A DNA stretch of 64,000 nucleotides from Allostella vacuolata (GCA_006739055.1 AP019702.1:2011001-2075000); one strand, 5' to 3'. Shown: positions 42,500 to 51,422, counted from the first letter of the stretch. The notes: generated by a model from the letters alone, not told the origin. Numbers and translations: made by a program.

Positions 42500-43536
42500 G
42501 CCGCGACCGCCTCCCAGGTCCCGCTGCGCGCGGACGCATAGCAGGCGTCCATGACGTGGTTGACCGCCACCCCCTCGCGGAAGGTCAGCAGCGGCGGCTT
42601 GCCGGAGCGGATGCAGTCGAGGAAATGGGCGATCTGGTCATAGTAGCCGTAGCGGCGATACTCCTCGACGGTCGGGAACAGCCAGCCGCGGTCATGCTCC
42701 ACCTTCTCGCTGAAATAGCGGGTCTGGGCGTTGCGCGCGAAAACCTTGATCGGCTGCGACAGGCCGGAGCGGTCATAGACGATGGTGCCCTCGTCGCCGC
42801 ACGCCTCGAAGGCGACCGCCATGCCGCCGCGCTGCGTCCACGACGCCTCGCACTGGCCGACGGTGCCGCCCGGGTACTTCAGGATGGCGAGCGCGTTGTC
42901 CTCGCAGTCGGTCTTATGGTGCAGGGTGGGGGCGTGGCAGAAGACCTCGGCCGCCTGCTGCTTCAGGGCCAGGTTGAAGATGCCGATCAGGTGGCAGCCC
43001 ATGTCGATCAGCGCGCCGCCGCCGGCCAGGTCGCGCTGCCAGAACCAGGGGGAATGCGGCCCGAAATGCGCCTCGCGGCCGCGCATCCACAGCGGCCGGC
43101 CGATGACCCCGCGCTCGATGACCGACAGGATCTCCTGGAAGTCCGGCGAATAGATCATGTTCTCGCCATAGGCATGGACGATGCCGGCCGCCTCGGCCGC
43201 GTCCAGCATGTCCTGGCCCTCCGCGGCGGTGCGGCCGAGCGGCTTCTCGCACAGGATGTGCTTGCCGGCCTGGGCCATCCGCACGCCGGCGTCGCGATGC
43301 AGGTGGTTGGGCAGGCAGAGGTCGACCGCATCGAAGTCGGCCGTCGCCAGCAGGCCCTCCAGGTCGGTGGCGACGCCCGGGATGCCGGTGCGCCCGGCGA
43401 AGGCGGCGGTGCGCCCGGGGTCGCGGCCCATCACGGCGACCACCTCGGCGCCCGGCATCCGCGCATAGACCTGGGCCCGGAACTCGGCGATGAAGCCGGT
43501 GCCGAGCATGGCGATGCGGATCCTGTTCTTGTTCAT
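42496..43536 (-). CDS. Gfo/Idh/MocA-family dehydrogenase (copy 2)
   Basis: This 346-aa NAD(P)-dependent oxidoreductase has an N-terminal Rossmann fold IAMLGTGFIAEFRAQVYAR and the catalytic Lys in LCEKPLGR (about residue 97). A beta-sheet sugar-binding domain includes GGGALIDMGCHLIGIF, whose Asp/His pair is typical of the active site. Members oxidise sugar or inositol hydroxyls. It is upstream of the permeases in the same operon and downstream of the stem-loop after the binding-protein gene. It probably acts on the imported sugar. Confidence 0.88.
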   Translation of the reverse strand: MNKNRIRIAMLGTGFIAEFRAQVYARMPGAEVVAVMGRDPGRTAAFAGRTGIPGVATDLEGLLATADFDAVDLCLPNHLHRDAGVRMAQAGKHILCEKPLGRTAAEGQDMLDAAEAAGIVHAYGENMIYSPDFQEILSVIERGVIGRPLWMRGREAHFGPHSPWFWQRDLAGGGALIDMGCHLIGIFNLALKQQAAEVFCHAPTLHHKTDCEDNALAILKYPGGTVGQCEASWTQRGGMAVAFEACGDEGTIVYDRSGLSQPIKVFARNAQTRYFSEKVEHDRGWLFPTVEEYRRYGYYDQIAHFLDCIRSGKPPLLTFREGVAVNHVMDACYASARSGTWEAVAA

Positions 43537-43566
43537 GGCGGGATACGGTTCCTGTCGGTGGATGGG

Positions 43567-43600
43567 CCGGCGGCGGCCCCTGGGCGGGGGCCGCCGCCGG
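43567..43600 (-). promoter_or_regulatory. 14-bp perfect intercistronic stem-loop after the binding-protein gene
   Basis: CCGGCGGCGGCCCC (43567-43580) is the exact reverse complement of GGGGCCGCCGCCGG (43587-43600), with a 6-base loop. It starts three bases after the binding-protein stop (read on the minus strand) and has no T-run. Such structures after binding-protein genes, as after malE, protect the upstream mRNA and reduce expression of the downstream genes. That role here is inferred. Confidence 0.65.
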
Positions 43601-43603
43601 GGA

Positions 43604-44821
43604 TCAGAGCAGCTTGTCGATGCGTGCCGCGGCCTCGTCGGCGGCGGCTTTGGCGTCCTTGCGCCTGGCCAGCACCTCCTGCACCGACTTGCCGACGATG
43701 TCGGCGATCTCGCTGAAGCGGTCGGTGATCGGGAAGGCGCGGCCGGCCGGCAAGGCCGCGACCCAGGGCTTGTATTCCTCGGTCTGGAAGCGGGGCAGGG
43801 CGGCGGCGGACTGGCGGGCCGGCAGGGTGACGACGCTGCGCGCCTGGTTCTCCGGCCGCACCAGATAGGCGACCAGCCTGGCCACCGCCTCCTGGTTCTT
43901 GCCCTGGGCGAAGGTGGTGTAGTGCCAGGACGTCATGGTGAAGCGCGGCTCGCGGCCGGGTGCTGCCGGGATGCGGCCGACCGACCAGTTGAGGGTCGGC
44001 GCCATCTCGCGCAGGGTGCCGCGCGCCCACGGCCCGTCGATGATCATCGCCACCTGCTTGGTCATGAACAGCTGGCGGACGTCGTTGTGGTTGTTGCCGA
44101 CGGCCGACGGCTGGGCGATGCCGTGCTTGAGCAGGAGGTCGGTGTAGAAGGTGAGCGCGGCCACCCCGTTGGCGTCGTTGACGACGGCCTTCTTGCCGTC
44201 CGGCGACAAGAGGTTGCCGTGGAAGGCGTAGAGGATGTTGAGGTAGCGGCCGATGAAGGTGGCGTCGTTGGTGCCGATCAGGCCCCAGGCATAGACGCCG
44301 TTGCCGGTGATCTTCCGGCCGGCCGCGACCAGATCGTCGGTCGTCTCGGGGAAGGCGGCGACGCCCGCCGCCTTGAACAGGTCGGTGTTGTAGTAGACCA
44401 TCCACGGGTCGACCCGATCGGGGATGCCGTAGACCTTGCCGCCGATGGTGGCCGGCTCCCACGCCGCCGGGTACCAGTCCTTGCGGTCGAGCGCGTCCGC
44501 CCTGGCGGTGACGTCGGCCAGGAAGCCCGCCGCCTGCAGCTCCGGCAGCCAGCGCCCGTCGAGATAGCCCAGGTCCGGCGCGTCGCCGGAGCGCAGCGAC
44601 ACCACCAGCTTCTGCTTCATGACCGGGAACGGGGTCGAGATGACCTCGATCTTCACGCCCGGGTTCTGCTTCTCGTACTCGGCGAAGATCGCCGTGACCT
44701 CGCGCTCCTGCTCCTTGCTGTCCCAGCCCGGGTAGGTGATCTTCAGGGTCTGGGCGGATACCGCCGAGGCGGCGAGGGCGAGCGCGAGTGCGCCCGACCA
44801 GGTGGCGACCGTCTTCCTCAT
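43604..44821 (-). CDS. Sugar ABC transporter substrate-binding protein
   Basis: This is a 405-aa family 1 (MalE-like) binding protein. The signal peptide has Arg-Lys followed by ALALALAASAVSAQ (cleavage about residue 23). The mature part begins LKITYPGWDSKEQEREVTAIFAEYEKQNPGVKIEV, a typical start for carbohydrate SBPs, and the APDLGYLDGRWLPEL segment follows. The start is ATG 44821. It is the second gene of the operon. The exact sugar is not readable. Confidence 0.9.
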   Translation of the reverse strand: MRKTVATWSGALALALAASAVSAQTLKITYPGWDSKEQEREVTAIFAEYEKQNPGVKIEVISTPFPVMKQKLVVSLRSGDAPDLGYLDGRWLPELQAAGFLADVTARADALDRKDWYPAAWEPATIGGKVYGIPDRVDPWMVYYNTDLFKAAGVAAFPETTDDLVAAGRKITGNGVYAWGLIGTNDATFIGRYLNILYAFHGNLLSPDGKKAVVNDANGVAALTFYTDLLLKHGIAQPSAVGNNHNDVRQLFMTKQVAMIIDGPWARGTLREMAPTLNWSVGRIPAAPGREPRFTMTSWHYTTFAQGKNQEAVARLVAYLVRPENQARSVVTLPARQSAAALPRFQTEEYKPWVAALPAGRAFPITDRFSEIADIVGKSVQEVLARRKDAKAAADEAAARIDKLL

Positions 44822-44864
44822 CGTTCGGGACTCCTGCTCCGCGCGGATGGTCGTTCGTCGCTGC

Positions 44865-46109
44865 CTATGGGAGGGCGGGCCGCGCCACCACCGGCACATA
44901 GGTCTCCAGGTTCTCGTCGGGCAGCGTCACGGTCCGGCCCAGCTCGGCCGAGCGGTAGAGCGCCATCAGCATCTCGACCACCGCCACCCCGTCGTCGAAC
45001 GTCTCCATCGGCTGCTGGCCGCGCCGGAAACGCTCGACCATGTGCCGGTTCTCCAGCGTGTAGCCATAGATGCCGGGCTCGTCGTCCAGCACCGGCATCA
45101 GCCCCTGCTCGGCGTTCTGCTTCTCGACCAGGTCCTCGCCCTCCGCCCCGGCGACGCCGCGCGACAGGAAGACCTTGAGCCCGGTGTTGAGCGAGCTGAA
45201 CTCCATGGCGTATTCCGGCCCGAGCAGTTCCAGGTTGATGCGCAGGCCGGGGCCGACATAGGCCCAGGAGGTGGTCGCCTCGATCATCGCGACGTTGCCG
45301 TCCGGGTCCTCCAGCGTCAGGATCCCGCGGGCGAAGTCCTCGGACGGGCGCCTGGTGTAGTCGACCCCGCCCATCGCCGCCGCCAGCTTGCGGGCGTATT
45401 CGGGCCGGGTCCATTTCAGGTTGGCGACGGTGGCGTTGGCCGACACCAGGCGCATGGCGCCGCGCGCCTCGCCCGGCGCACTCAGCAGGAAGCGGGCGAC
45501 CTCGACGCTGTGGCACATCATGTCCGACAGCACGCCGCCGCCCTGCTGTTCGCCCTGCCAGAACCAGGGCTCGTGCGGGCCGCTATGCTCCTCGGCGGCG
45601 CGCGCCAGGTAGGGGCGGCCGCTGTTCGGCACCGCCCGGCGCCAGATGATCTCGTGCCCGCGCTGCACCGCGGTCGAGAACAGCTGGTTCTCCAGGTAGC
45701 CGTGCAGCAGCCCGCAATCCTGCACCAGCGCGAGCATGCGCCGCGCGTCGCCGAGCGTGCGGGCGAGCGGCTTCTCGCAGGCGACGGCGCGCAAGGGCGT
45801 GCGCCCGGCCTTCACCAGACGATGGATCTCCTCCATCGCCTCCAGCCGGGCGTAGTTGGGGTTGGCGATCCACACCGCGTCGACCTCGCCCGACGCCAGC
45901 ATCGCCTCGATGCTGCCATAGGGCCTGCAGGGCCCGAGGTCGAGGCGGTCGGCCTCGGCCGCGAATGCCTCCCGCCGGGCCGCCGTGGTGCTGAACACGC
46001 CGGTCACCACCGCGTTGCGCACGCCGGTCAGCGACTGCAGGTGGAAGCGCGCCATGAAGCCGGAGCCGATGAAGCCGATGCGGAGGACGGGCAGTGTCGG
46101 GCTGGTCAT
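44865..46109 (-). CDS. Gfo/Idh/MocA-family dehydrogenase (copy 1)
   Basis: This is a 414-aa NAD(P)-dependent oxidoreductase, first gene of the carbohydrate operon. The Rossmann start is IGFIGSGFMARFHLQSL, the catalytic Lys is in ACEKPLART (about residue 110), and the domain-2 motif GGGVLSDMMCHSVEVARF carries the His. It is longer than copy 2 because of a C-terminal extension. The start lies about 20 bases from the AT-rich palindrome shared with the ROK regulator. Two different Gfo/Idh enzymes in one operon suggest two successive oxidations, or oxidation and reduction, on the sugar. Confidence 0.88.
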   Translation of the reverse strand: MTSPTLPVLRIGFIGSGFMARFHLQSLTGVRNAVVTGVFSTTAARREAFAAEADRLDLGPCRPYGSIEAMLASGEVDAVWIANPNYARLEAMEEIHRLVKAGRTPLRAVACEKPLARTLGDARRMLALVQDCGLLHGYLENQLFSTAVQRGHEIIWRRAVPNSGRPYLARAAEEHSGPHEPWFWQGEQQGGGVLSDMMCHSVEVARFLLSAPGEARGAMRLVSANATVANLKWTRPEYARKLAAAMGGVDYTRRPSEDFARGILTLEDPDGNVAMIEATTSWAYVGPGLRINLELLGPEYAMEFSSLNTGLKVFLSRGVAGAEGEDLVEKQNAEQGLMPVLDDEPGIYGYTLENRHMVERFRRGQQPMETFDDGVAVVEMLMALYRSAELGRTVTLPDENLETYVPVVARPALP

Positions 46110-46122
46110 CGGATCTCCCCGA

Positions 46123-46145
46123 TTTAATCAATCAAATTGATTTAA
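46123..46145. promoter_or_regulatory. AT-rich operator palindrome between the sugar operon and its ROK regulator
   Basis: AATCAAT (46126-46132) and ATTGATT (46136-46142) form a perfect 7-bp inverted repeat with three bases between. Flanking TT/AA pairs extend it to 46124 and 46144. It is an island of AT bases in a GC-rich genome and sits between divergent start codons 46109 and 46196. The encoded ROK repressor is the obvious ligand. The site may also overlap the promoters. Confidence 0.6.
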
Positions 46146-46195
46146 GGGCCGGGATCGCCCACCCTGCAAGCGGAATCTGGCGGAAAGGGCAGGCG

Positions 46196-47416
46196 ATGGC
46201 GCTGGCCGGCACCAACCTCGAGCATGCGCGCAGCTACAACCGCCGCGTGGTGGTCGAGACCGTGCGCCTGCACGGCCCGCTGTCGCGGGCGGAGATCGCG
46301 CGGGCGACCGGGCTGTCGGCGCAGACCGTGTCCAACATCGCCGAGGAGCTGCTGGAATCGGGGCTGCTGGCGGCGGCGGGGCGGCGCACCGGCGGGCGCG
46401 GCCAGCCGCCGGTCGAACTCGCGCTCAACCCGGGCGGGGGCTTCACCATCGGGCTGTCGCTGGACCATCGCCGGCTGGTGGCGGTGCTGGTCGACCTGGC
46501 CGGCGGGCGCCGGGCCGAGGTCGAGGTGGCGACCGCCGCACCGACCCCGGCCGAGGCTCTGCCGCTGATGGCCGATGCCGTCGGCCGGCTGCGCCGCCGG
46601 GCCCGGGTCGAGGCCGGGCGCATCCTGGGGGCGGGGGTGGTCATGCCGGTATTGTTCGAGGCCGGCAGCCCGGTCTCCTTCGGGCCGACCAGCCTGCCGG
46701 CCTGGGACGGCTTCCCCTTGACCGAGCGCCTGTCGGCCCTGCTCGGCATGCCGGTGCTGGTGGAGAACGATGCCACCGCGGCGGCGGTCGGGGAGCGCCT
46801 GTACGGCGCCGGGCGCGACCTGCGCGACTTCCTCTATGTCTATTTCGGCGTCGGCCTCGGCTCCGGCCTGATCGTCGGCGGCCAGCCGCACCGCGGTGCC
46901 GGCGGTCGGGCCGGCGAGATCGGCCACATGATGGCGGTGCCGGACGGGCGGCCCTGCCTGTGCGGCCGCCGCGGCTGCCTGGAGCGCTACGTCTCGCTGG
47001 CGGCCGCCCACGCCGCGCTCGCCGGGCCCGACGCGGACGCGGCCGACATCGACCCGGCCGGCCTGGAAGCGGCGTTCCTGGCGGGGAACCCCGGCCTGGA
47101 CGCATGGCTGACCGAGGCCGCGGGCCATTTCCGCGCCGCACTCGCCAGCATCGAGAACCTGCTCGACCCCGAGACGGTGATCCTGGGCGGCCTGCTGCCG
47201 CCCGCCATGCGCCGGGCCTTCCTCGACCGTCTGGCGCCGCTGGCGCCCAGTGTCGCCGATCGTCCCGGCCGGGCCCGGCCCCGCATCGTGGAGGCGGGGC
47301 TGGGGCCGGAGACGCCGGCCCTGGGGGCGGCGGCCCTGCCGCTGTCCCATCGACTGGCGCCGAGCCTGCGCTCGGGGGAAGGAGCGGCCGAGGGCGCGTC
47401 CGCGTTCGACTTCTGA
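46196..47416 (+). CDS. ROK-family transcriptional repressor (NagC/XylR-like)
   Basis: This 406-aa protein combines an N-terminal winged helix-turn-helix (about residues 12-60, LSRAEIARATGLSAQTVSNIAEEL) with a ROK sugar-binding domain. The phosphate-binding-type VENDATAAAVGERLYGAG and the zinc motif CLCGRRGCLERYVS are present, unlike in the ROK kinase of the neighbouring operon. Family members release DNA on binding a sugar or sugar phosphate. It is divergent from the sugar operon and likely represses it through the AT-rich palindrome. Confidence 0.9.
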   Translation: MALAGTNLEHARSYNRRVVVETVRLHGPLSRAEIARATGLSAQTVSNIAEELLESGLLAAAGRRTGGRGQPPVELALNPGGGFTIGLSLDHRRLVAVLVDLAGGRRAEVEVATAAPTPAEALPLMADAVGRLRRRARVEAGRILGAGVVMPVLFEAGSPVSFGPTSLPAWDGFPLTERLSALLGMPVLVENDATAAAVGERLYGAGRDLRDFLYVYFGVGLGSGLIVGGQPHRGAGGRAGEIGHMMAVPDGRPCLCGRRGCLERYVSLAAAHAALAGPDADAADIDPAGLEAAFLAGNPGLDAWLTEAAGHFRAALASIENLLDPETVILGGLLPPAMRRAFLDRLAPLAPSVADRPGRARPRIVEAGLGPETPALGAAALPLSHRLAPSLRSGEGAAEGASAFDF

Positions 47417-47436
47417 GGGATGCGCGGAGGGCACGC

Positions 47437-47784
47437 ATGGACTGGAACGACGTCGTAGACTTGGCCGCGACCCTGCCCGGCGCCGAGGTCTCGACCTCCT
47501 ACGGCACCCCGGCGCTCAAGGTCCGGGGCAAGCTCCTGACCCGCTTGCGGCCCGAGGACGGCAGCATCACCCTGCACGACGTACCGCCCGGCGAGCGGGA
47601 GATGCTGATCGAGGCGGACCGGTCCGTCTTCCACACGACGCCGCACTATGCCGGGTATCCGATCGTGCTGGCGCGGCTGCCGGCGCTGGAGCCCGCCATC
47701 CTGCGCCGCTTCCTGGAGCGGCGCTGGCGGGCGATCGCGCCGAAGCGGGCGGTGGAGGCGTTCGACGCGCGGGGTGCCCTCTAG
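47437..47784 (+). CDS. YjbR/MmcQ-like protein
   Basis: This is a 115-aa protein of the YjbR/MmcQ (DUF419) fold, a small double-wing DNA-binding-like domain. The typical start WNDVVDLAATLPGAEVSTSYGTPALKVRGKLLTRLR is followed by DVPPGEREMLIEADRSVFHTTPHYAGYPIVLARL. ATG 47437 has GCGGAGGG upstream. It lies 20 bases after the ROK regulator on the same strand, probably co-transcribed by chance of position. Its biochemical role is unknown. Confidence 0.75.
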   Translation: MDWNDVVDLAATLPGAEVSTSYGTPALKVRGKLLTRLRPEDGSITLHDVPPGEREMLIEADRSVFHTTPHYAGYPIVLARLPALEPAILRRFLERRWRAIAPKRAVEAFDARGAL

Positions 47785-47883
47785 ATCCGGTCCAGTCCAG
47801 TCCAGGCCGGGCCCGGCCCGGCCGCTGCGGCGGACGATCGATCTTTGCCCGGTCTTGGCCTAGGCTGCGGCAGGAGGGCGCGG

Positions 47884-48867
47884 ATGAAGGCGATGGTCTT
47901 GCGTGCGGTCCGGCAGCCGCTGGTGCTGGAGGAGCGGCCCGACCCTCAACCGGGGCCGGGCGAATTGCGCGTGCGCATCGAGGCGTGCGCCGTCTGCCGG
48001 ACCGACCTCCACGTGGTCGACGGCGAACTGCCCGACCCGAAGGTGCCGGTCGTGCCCGGCCATGAGATCGTCGGCATCGTCGACCGGCTGGGCCCGGGCG
48101 TGGACGGCGCGCTGCTGGGGACGCGGGTCGGCATCCCCTGGCTCGGCCACACCTGCGGCCACTGCCCCTACTGCGTCGGCGGACACGAGAACCTCTGCGA
48201 CGCGCCGGCCTTCACCGGCTACAGCCGCGATGGCGGCTTCGCCACCAGCGTGGTGGCCGACGCGGCCTTCGCCTTTCCGCTGGTCGGCTTCGACGATCCC
48301 GTGGCGGCGGCGCCGCTGATGTGCGCGGGCCTGATCGGGTGGCGGTCGCTGACCATCGCGGGGGAGGGGCATCGCATCGGCCTCTACGGCTTCGGCGCGG
48401 CCGCCCATATCCTGGCGCAGGTCTGTCGCTGGCAGGGGCGGGAGGTGTTCGCCTTCACCCGCCCCGGCGACCGCGCGGCCCAGGAGATGGCGCTGCGGCT
48501 CGGCGCGCGCTGGGCCGGCGGCTCGGACGAGCTGCCGCCGGTGCCGCTCGATGCCGCGATCCTCTTCGCGCCGGTCGGCAGCCTGGTGCCGGCGGCGTTG
48601 CGGGCCGTGCGCAAGGGCGGCCGGGTCGTCTGCGGCGGCATCCACATGAGCGACATCCCGCAGTTTCCCTACCGCCTGCTGTGGGAGGAGCGGCAGCTCG
48701 TCTCGGTCGCCAACCTCACCCGCCGCGACGCGGTCGAATTCCTTGAGATCGCGCCGAAGGCGGGCGTGCGCACGACGACCACGGTCTATCCGCTGGAACG
48801 GGCCAACGAGGCATTGGCGGATCTCCGGGCCGGGCGGTTTCAGGGCGCGGCCGTCCTGGTCCCCTGA
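47884..48867 (+). CDS. Zinc-dependent alcohol dehydrogenase family protein
   Basis: This is a 327-aa medium-chain dehydrogenase. The catalytic zinc Cys is in EACAVCRTDLHVVDG and His-Glu in VPGHEIVG. The structural zinc set is in CGHCPYCVGGHENLC. The Rossmann part is LYGFGAAAHILAQVCRWQG. The CRTDLH signature and overall pattern fit the CAD2-like alcohol dehydrogenase subgroup. ATG 47884 has AGGAGGG upstream. The 3' end overlaps the convergent P-type ATPase gene by 28 bases. The natural alcohol/aldehyde is unknown. Confidence 0.9.
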   Translation: MKAMVLRAVRQPLVLEERPDPQPGPGELRVRIEACAVCRTDLHVVDGELPDPKVPVVPGHEIVGIVDRLGPGVDGALLGTRVGIPWLGHTCGHCPYCVGGHENLCDAPAFTGYSRDGGFATSVVADAAFAFPLVGFDDPVAAAPLMCAGLIGWRSLTIAGEGHRIGLYGFGAAAHILAQVCRWQGREVFAFTRPGDRAAQEMALRLGARWAGGSDELPPVPLDAAILFAPVGSLVPAALRAVRKGGRVVCGGIHMSDIPQFPYRLLWEERQLVSVANLTRRDAVEFLEIAPKAGVRTTTTVYPLERANEALADLRAGRFQGAAVLVP

Positions 48868-51422
48868 CGGGCGGGCCGGTTGCGCCGGCGCGGGCCTGGC
48901 CGCGGCCGCATGGCGAGGCGCTTCAGCAGCTCGGCCGAGACGAGATAGGCGATGCTCACCCCGGCGATGGCGGCCAGGATCGGCAGCGGCAGGGCGACGA
49001 ACCCGACGAAGGCCCCGGCCGGCGTCAGCGAGAAGGCGAGCGCGGCCGCGAGCGCCCCGAGCGACGTCGCCACCAGCATGCGATGCGGGCGGCTCGCCCA
49101 GCAGGGCCTGGCCGTGCGGATGACGAAGATGACCAGGATCTGGGTCGTGATCGATTCGACGAACCATGCGGTCCGGAAGACCGCCACGTCCGCCTCGAAG
49201 CCCCAGTGCAGCAGGGCGAAGGTGGCGATGTCGAACAGCGAGGACAGGGGCCCCATGAGCAGGGTGAAGTGCAGCACCCCATTCATGTCCCAGACCTGGG
49301 GGGCGGCCAGCGCCTCCTGGTCCGCCGTGTCGAACGGAATGCCGACCTCGGAGATGTCGTAGAGCAGGTTGTTGAGCAGGATCTGCAGCGGCGCCAGCGG
49401 CAGGAAGGGCAGCACGAGCGAGGCCAGTGCCATCGACAGCATGTTGCCGAAGTTCGAGCTGGTCCCCATCCGCACGTACTTCATGATGTTGGCGTAGGTG
49501 CGCCGCCCCTCGGCGACCCCGTCGGCGAGCGCGCCGAGATCGGGCGCGAGCAGGATGATGTCGGCGGCCTGGCGGGCGACATCGGTGCCGCCCTCGACCG
49601 ACAGGCCCACATCGGCGGCGTGGATGGCCGGGGCATCGTTGATGCCGTCGCCGATGAAGCCGACGGTATGGCCGCGGCGGCGCAGGGCCCGCACGATCCG
49701 GCTCTTCTGGTCGGGCGATACGCGCACGAACAGATCCGTGCCGGGCGCGCGCGCCGCGAGCGCGGTGTCGGTCAGCCGGGCGATCTCCTCCCCCGTCATC
49801 ATGCCGCGGGTCGGCAGGCCGAGCGTGTCCACCAGGTGCCGGACCACGGGGGCCGCATCGCCCGAGATGATCTTCACCCGCACGCCGGCCGCGACCAGCC
49901 GGGCCACGGCGGCGCCCGCCGAGGGTTTCGGCGGATCGAGGAAGACGGCGCAGCCGACGAGGACGAGATCGGCTTCGTCGGCTGCTTCCAGGTGGGTCTG
50001 GCCGGCGGCCAGGGGCCGGCGGGCGACGGCCAGGAGGCGCAGGCCCTCGCGGCCCTTCTCCTCCACCAGACCGGCGAGCCGGGCGCGCTCCGCATCGTCG
50101 AGCCCCGTTATCGTCCCGTCCGCGGCCTCCACCCGGGTGCATTGGGCGAGCACCGCCTCGGGCGCCCCCTTCGTGATCAGCTCCAGCCGGCCGTCGCGCT
50201 CCAGGAGGACCGATGCCCGCCGCCGCTCGAAGTCGAACGGCAGGTCGTCCACGCGCGACCAGTCCGACCCGATGGCCGGAGGCGCCCCCGCCAGGAGCGC
50301 GTCGTCGAGACTGCTGCGCATGCCGCGGGCGAAGTGGCTGTTGAGGCGGATCAGGTCGGTGGCCCGCGCGCTGTCCCGGCCGTCGGCGCCGAAGCTGCCG
50401 ACATGGACGATCCGCGCTTCGGTCAAGGTGCCGGTCTTGTCCGTGCACAGGATATCCATGGCGCCCAGATCATGGATCGCCGACAGGCGCTTCACCACGA
50501 CCTGGCCGGCGGCCAGCCGCATGGCGCCGCGCGCCAGGCTGACGGTCATCACCATCGGCAGCAGTTCCGGCGTCAGCCCGACCGCCAGCGCCAGGGCGAA
50601 CAGGAAGCTCTCGAGCGACAGGCTGTGATGGATCAGCTGGGTCAGAAGGACGAAGAGGACGAGGAAGCCCGTCAGCCGCAGGATCAGCATGCCGAGCGAA
50701 TGGACGCCGCGCTCGAACTGGGTCGGCGGGGCCTTGGTCTGCACGGCCGCCGAGATGGCACCGAAGCGCGTCGCGGCACCGGTCGCCACCACCAGCATCG
50801 AGCCCTCGCCGCCGACGATGCTGGTTCCGCCGAACAGGGCGTTGACGGCGTCCGACGGGGCGGGGGCGGCCGCGGCGCGCGGGCGCTTCTCGACCGCGTA
50901 CGGCTCGCCGGTCAGGGCGGCCTCGTCGGCCAGCAGGGCATGGCCGGACAGGACGATGCCGTCGGCCGGGATCAGGTCCCCGGCGCGCAGCTCGACCACG
51001 TCGCCCGGCACGATGTCCCGCACCGGCAGCTCCAGGGTCCTGCCGTCGCGCCGCACGGACGCCGTCACGGCCACCGATCGCCGCAGCGCCTCGACGGCCG
51101 ATTCCGCCTTTTGCTCCTGGGCTATGTCGAGTGCCATCGAGACCGCGACGATGACCAGGATGATGACGAAACTGGGCCAGTCCCCGGTCGCGCCCGACAG
51201 TGCCGCCGCGATCAGCAGGATCGCGATCAGCGGCTGGAGGAGGCGGTGGACGAACCTGGCGACGAGCCCGTGGCGGACGCCGACGACGGCCAGGTTCGGT
51301 CCGTGGCGGCGGAGCCGTTCCGCGGCTTCTGCGGACGCCAGCCCTTCCCGACCCGCCTGGAGCGCCTGCAGGACCTGCGCGGTGCTCGCGGTCCAGAACA
51401 TCTCGTCGGAGGAAATCGTCAT
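48840..51422 (-). CDS. mgtA: Magnesium-translocating P-type ATPase (MgtA/MgtB type)
   Basis: This is an 860-aa type IIIB P-type ATPase that imports Mg2+ at the expense of ATP. An N-terminal cation ATPase domain precedes the actuator motif LTGEP (about residue 166). The phosphorylated Asp is in DILCTDKTGTLTEA (about residue 305). GDGINDAPA and the late LLNNLLYDISEVGIPFD segment, characteristic of MgtA-like pumps, follow. The first codons are ATG ACG ATT; the frame does not continue into a fusion with the AMP-ligase gene upstream. Expression may depend on its structured 5' leader. Confidence 0.93.
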   Translation of the reverse strand: MTISSDEMFWTASTAQVLQALQAGREGLASAEAAERLRRHGPNLAVVGVRHGLVARFVHRLLQPLIAILLIAAALSGATGDWPSFVIILVIVAVSMALDIAQEQKAESAVEALRRSVAVTASVRRDGRTLELPVRDIVPGDVVELRAGDLIPADGIVLSGHALLADEAALTGEPYAVEKRPRAAAAPAPSDAVNALFGGTSIVGGEGSMLVVATGAATRFGAISAAVQTKAPPTQFERGVHSLGMLILRLTGFLVLFVLLTQLIHHSLSLESFLFALALAVGLTPELLPMVMTVSLARGAMRLAAGQVVVKRLSAIHDLGAMDILCTDKTGTLTEARIVHVGSFGADGRDSARATDLIRLNSHFARGMRSSLDDALLAGAPPAIGSDWSRVDDLPFDFERRRASVLLERDGRLELITKGAPEAVLAQCTRVEAADGTITGLDDAERARLAGLVEEKGREGLRLLAVARRPLAAGQTHLEAADEADLVLVGCAVFLDPPKPSAGAAVARLVAAGVRVKIISGDAAPVVRHLVDTLGLPTRGMMTGEEIARLTDTALAARAPGTDLFVRVSPDQKSRIVRALRRRGHTVGFIGDGINDAPAIHAADVGLSVEGGTDVARQAADIILLAPDLGALADGVAEGRRTYANIMKYVRMGTSSNFGNMLSMALASLVLPFLPLAPLQILLNNLLYDISEVGIPFDTADQEALAAPQVWDMNGVLHFTLLMGPLSSLFDIATFALLHWGFEADVAVFRTAWFVESITTQILVIFVIRTARPCWASRPHRMLVATSLGALAAALAFSLTPAGAFVGFVALPLPILAAIAGVSIAYLVSAELLKRLAMRPRPGPRRRNRPARQGTRTAAP

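Noticed and set aside
40746-42539. Apparent 597-residue fused permease
   Set aside because: The N-terminal 280 residues or so are an out-of-frame reading of the MalF-type gene. The real MalG-type gene starts at 41588 with an ATGA overlap.
47805-47818. Perfect 14-bp GC palindrome and TCCAG triplet repeats upstream of the alcohol dehydrogenase
   Set aside because: Pure G/C palindromes of this length are expected by chance at this GC content; no T-run and no placement relative to the start codon suggests a function.
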